This document shows positions 32,310 to 32,778 of a stretch of DNA of 32,778 nt, piece by piece (positions within the stretch are counted from its first letter, which is position 1; every line of letters starts with the position of its first letter). The notes beneath the pieces are model-generated. The model had not been told where the DNA came from and did not search any database. It saw only the letters and a program-made list of their open reading frames with translations. Both the position numbers and the translations under genes were made by a program. Origin of the DNA: Muribaculaceae bacterium (lineage in GTDB: Bacteria > Bacteroidota > Bacteroidia > Bacteroidales > Muribaculaceae); NCBI GenBank assembly GCA_017478855.1, contig JAFVCX010000142.1:1-32778 (forward strand), written 5' to 3'.

Positions 32310-32341
32310 GGAGTTAGGACGTAGCTGCGCCAGCTAACCCC
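32310..32341 (-). terminator. Possible terminator or attenuator between infB and folK
   Basis: On the minus strand GGGGTTAG (32341-32334) pairs with CTAACTCC (32317-32310) with one G-U, around a 16-base loop, followed by TCTTTTTCT. It has the form of a rho-independent terminator after infB, though the stem is short. Confidence 0.5.
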
Positions 32342-32364
32342 TCAAGAGAGATATTCATAATGAT

Positions 32365-32778
32365 TTACAATGATTTCTGCACCTCGATTTCCTCGAAGGC
32401 TTCGATCAGGTCGCCCTCGCGAAGGTCGTTGTAGCTCTGAATGGAGAAACCACAGTCGAATCCGCTGGCCACTTCTTTCACGTCGTCTTTGAATCGCTTG
32501 AGCGAAGCCAAGTTGCCCGTGAAAATCACAATGCCGTCGCGAATCACGCGCACCTTGCAAGAACGCTTGATTTTGCCCTCGGTGACCATGGCGCCGGCAA
32601 TGGTGCCCACCTTGCTGATGTGGTACACTTGCCGCACCTCGGCCATACCGCTCACCTCTTCCTTCACGTCGGGCGAGAGCATGCCTTCCATAGCGCTCTT
32701 CACTTCCTCGATGGCATCGTAGATGATGGAATAGATGCGAATGTCCACGCCCTCTTGCTCGGCCATGCGTTTGGCCGC
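32365..32778 (-). CDS. infB: Translation initiation factor IF-2, C-terminal end (start beyond the window edge)
   Basis: The 137 residues visible run from the right edge to a stop at 32365. They form the end of IF-2, which brings fMet-tRNA to the 30S subunit. [20 protein letters not shown] leads into the last beta-barrel domain, with [20 protein letters not shown] and [20 protein letters not shown], the block that in IF-2 binds the initiator tRNA. The GTPase domain and N-terminal part lie outside. No disruption is seen. Confidence 0.95.
   Translation of the reverse strand, partial: AAKRMAEQEGVDIRIYSIIYDAIEEVKSAMEGMLSPDVKEEVSGMAEVRQVYHISKVGTIAGAMVTEGKIKRSCKVRVIRDGIVIFTGNLASLKRFKDDVKEVASGFDCGFSIQSYNDLREGDLIEAFEEIEVQKSL

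Noticed and set aside
1-32778. CRISPR arrays, insertion sequences, prophage or integrative element boundaries
   Set aside because: No regularly spaced repeats, transposase or integrase frames were seen; the only long repeat is the tRNA-Glu pair, and gene content is housekeeping throughout.

Overview
The window looks like core chromosome of a member of the Bacteroidales (Bacteroidota) with fairly high GC. Several things point there. Most promoters that can be read have the Bacteroidota form TTTG - about 20 bases - TAnnTTTG, and obvious Shine-Dalgarno sites are lacking. IspG is the long form with an internal insertion. There is an OmpA-type lipoprotein with the domain order of PorE, and Bacteroidales-type POT transporters that begin MFxNxPKGL. 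The family is not certain; a Muribaculaceae, Prevotellaceae or Barnesiellaceae member would all fit. No phage, insertion sequence, integrase or CRISPR array is visible.

Layout, left to right: the 5' part of tyrS (minus, cut by the window edge); divergent rnr (RNase R), a Na/Pi cotransporter with a PhoU-like tail, and rubrerythrin (plus). Next is a six-gene minus-strand operon (6342-14564), then recO (minus). A plus-strand block follows: tRNA-Glu, rpsT, an identical second tRNA-Glu, a terminator, then rpoN, a PAP2-like membrane protein, purE and ispG. Then come nnr (minus), hpt and adk (plus), a PorE-like lipoprotein (minus), and an SGNH-like lipoprotein with an MFS transporter (minus). The right end holds sufE and two tandem POT peptide transporters (plus), folK (minus) and the 3' end of infB (minus, cut by the window edge).

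The part most likely to be an under-described system is the operon at 6342-14564, which starts at a near-perfect promoter (14592-14623). In transcription order it encodes a lipoprotein with a von Willebrand A-like fold and a nearly complete metal site, a four-helix membrane protein, a tubulin/FtsZ-like protein, a 1146-residue protein with a complete actin/Hsp70-type ATPase core behind a ~570-residue unrecognised N-terminal region, a membrane-anchored coiled-coil protein, and a zinc-ribbon protein with a C-terminal membrane helix. A tubulin-like and an actin-like nucleotide-binding protein 19 bases apart, with membrane and periplasmic partners, suggests a cell-envelope or membrane-remodelling machine spanning the inner membrane. 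Its function is unknown to me.

The remaining genes are mostly housekeeping: translation (tyrS, tRNA-Glu, rpsT, infB), RNA decay (rnr), DNA repair (recO), nitrogen/envelope sigma factor (rpoN), purine metabolism (purE, hpt, adk), isoprenoids (ispG), folate (folK), metabolite repair (nnr), Fe-S assembly (sufE), oxidative stress (rubrerythrin) and uptake of phosphate and peptides. Convergent gene pairs are separated by hairpins that could terminate in both directions.
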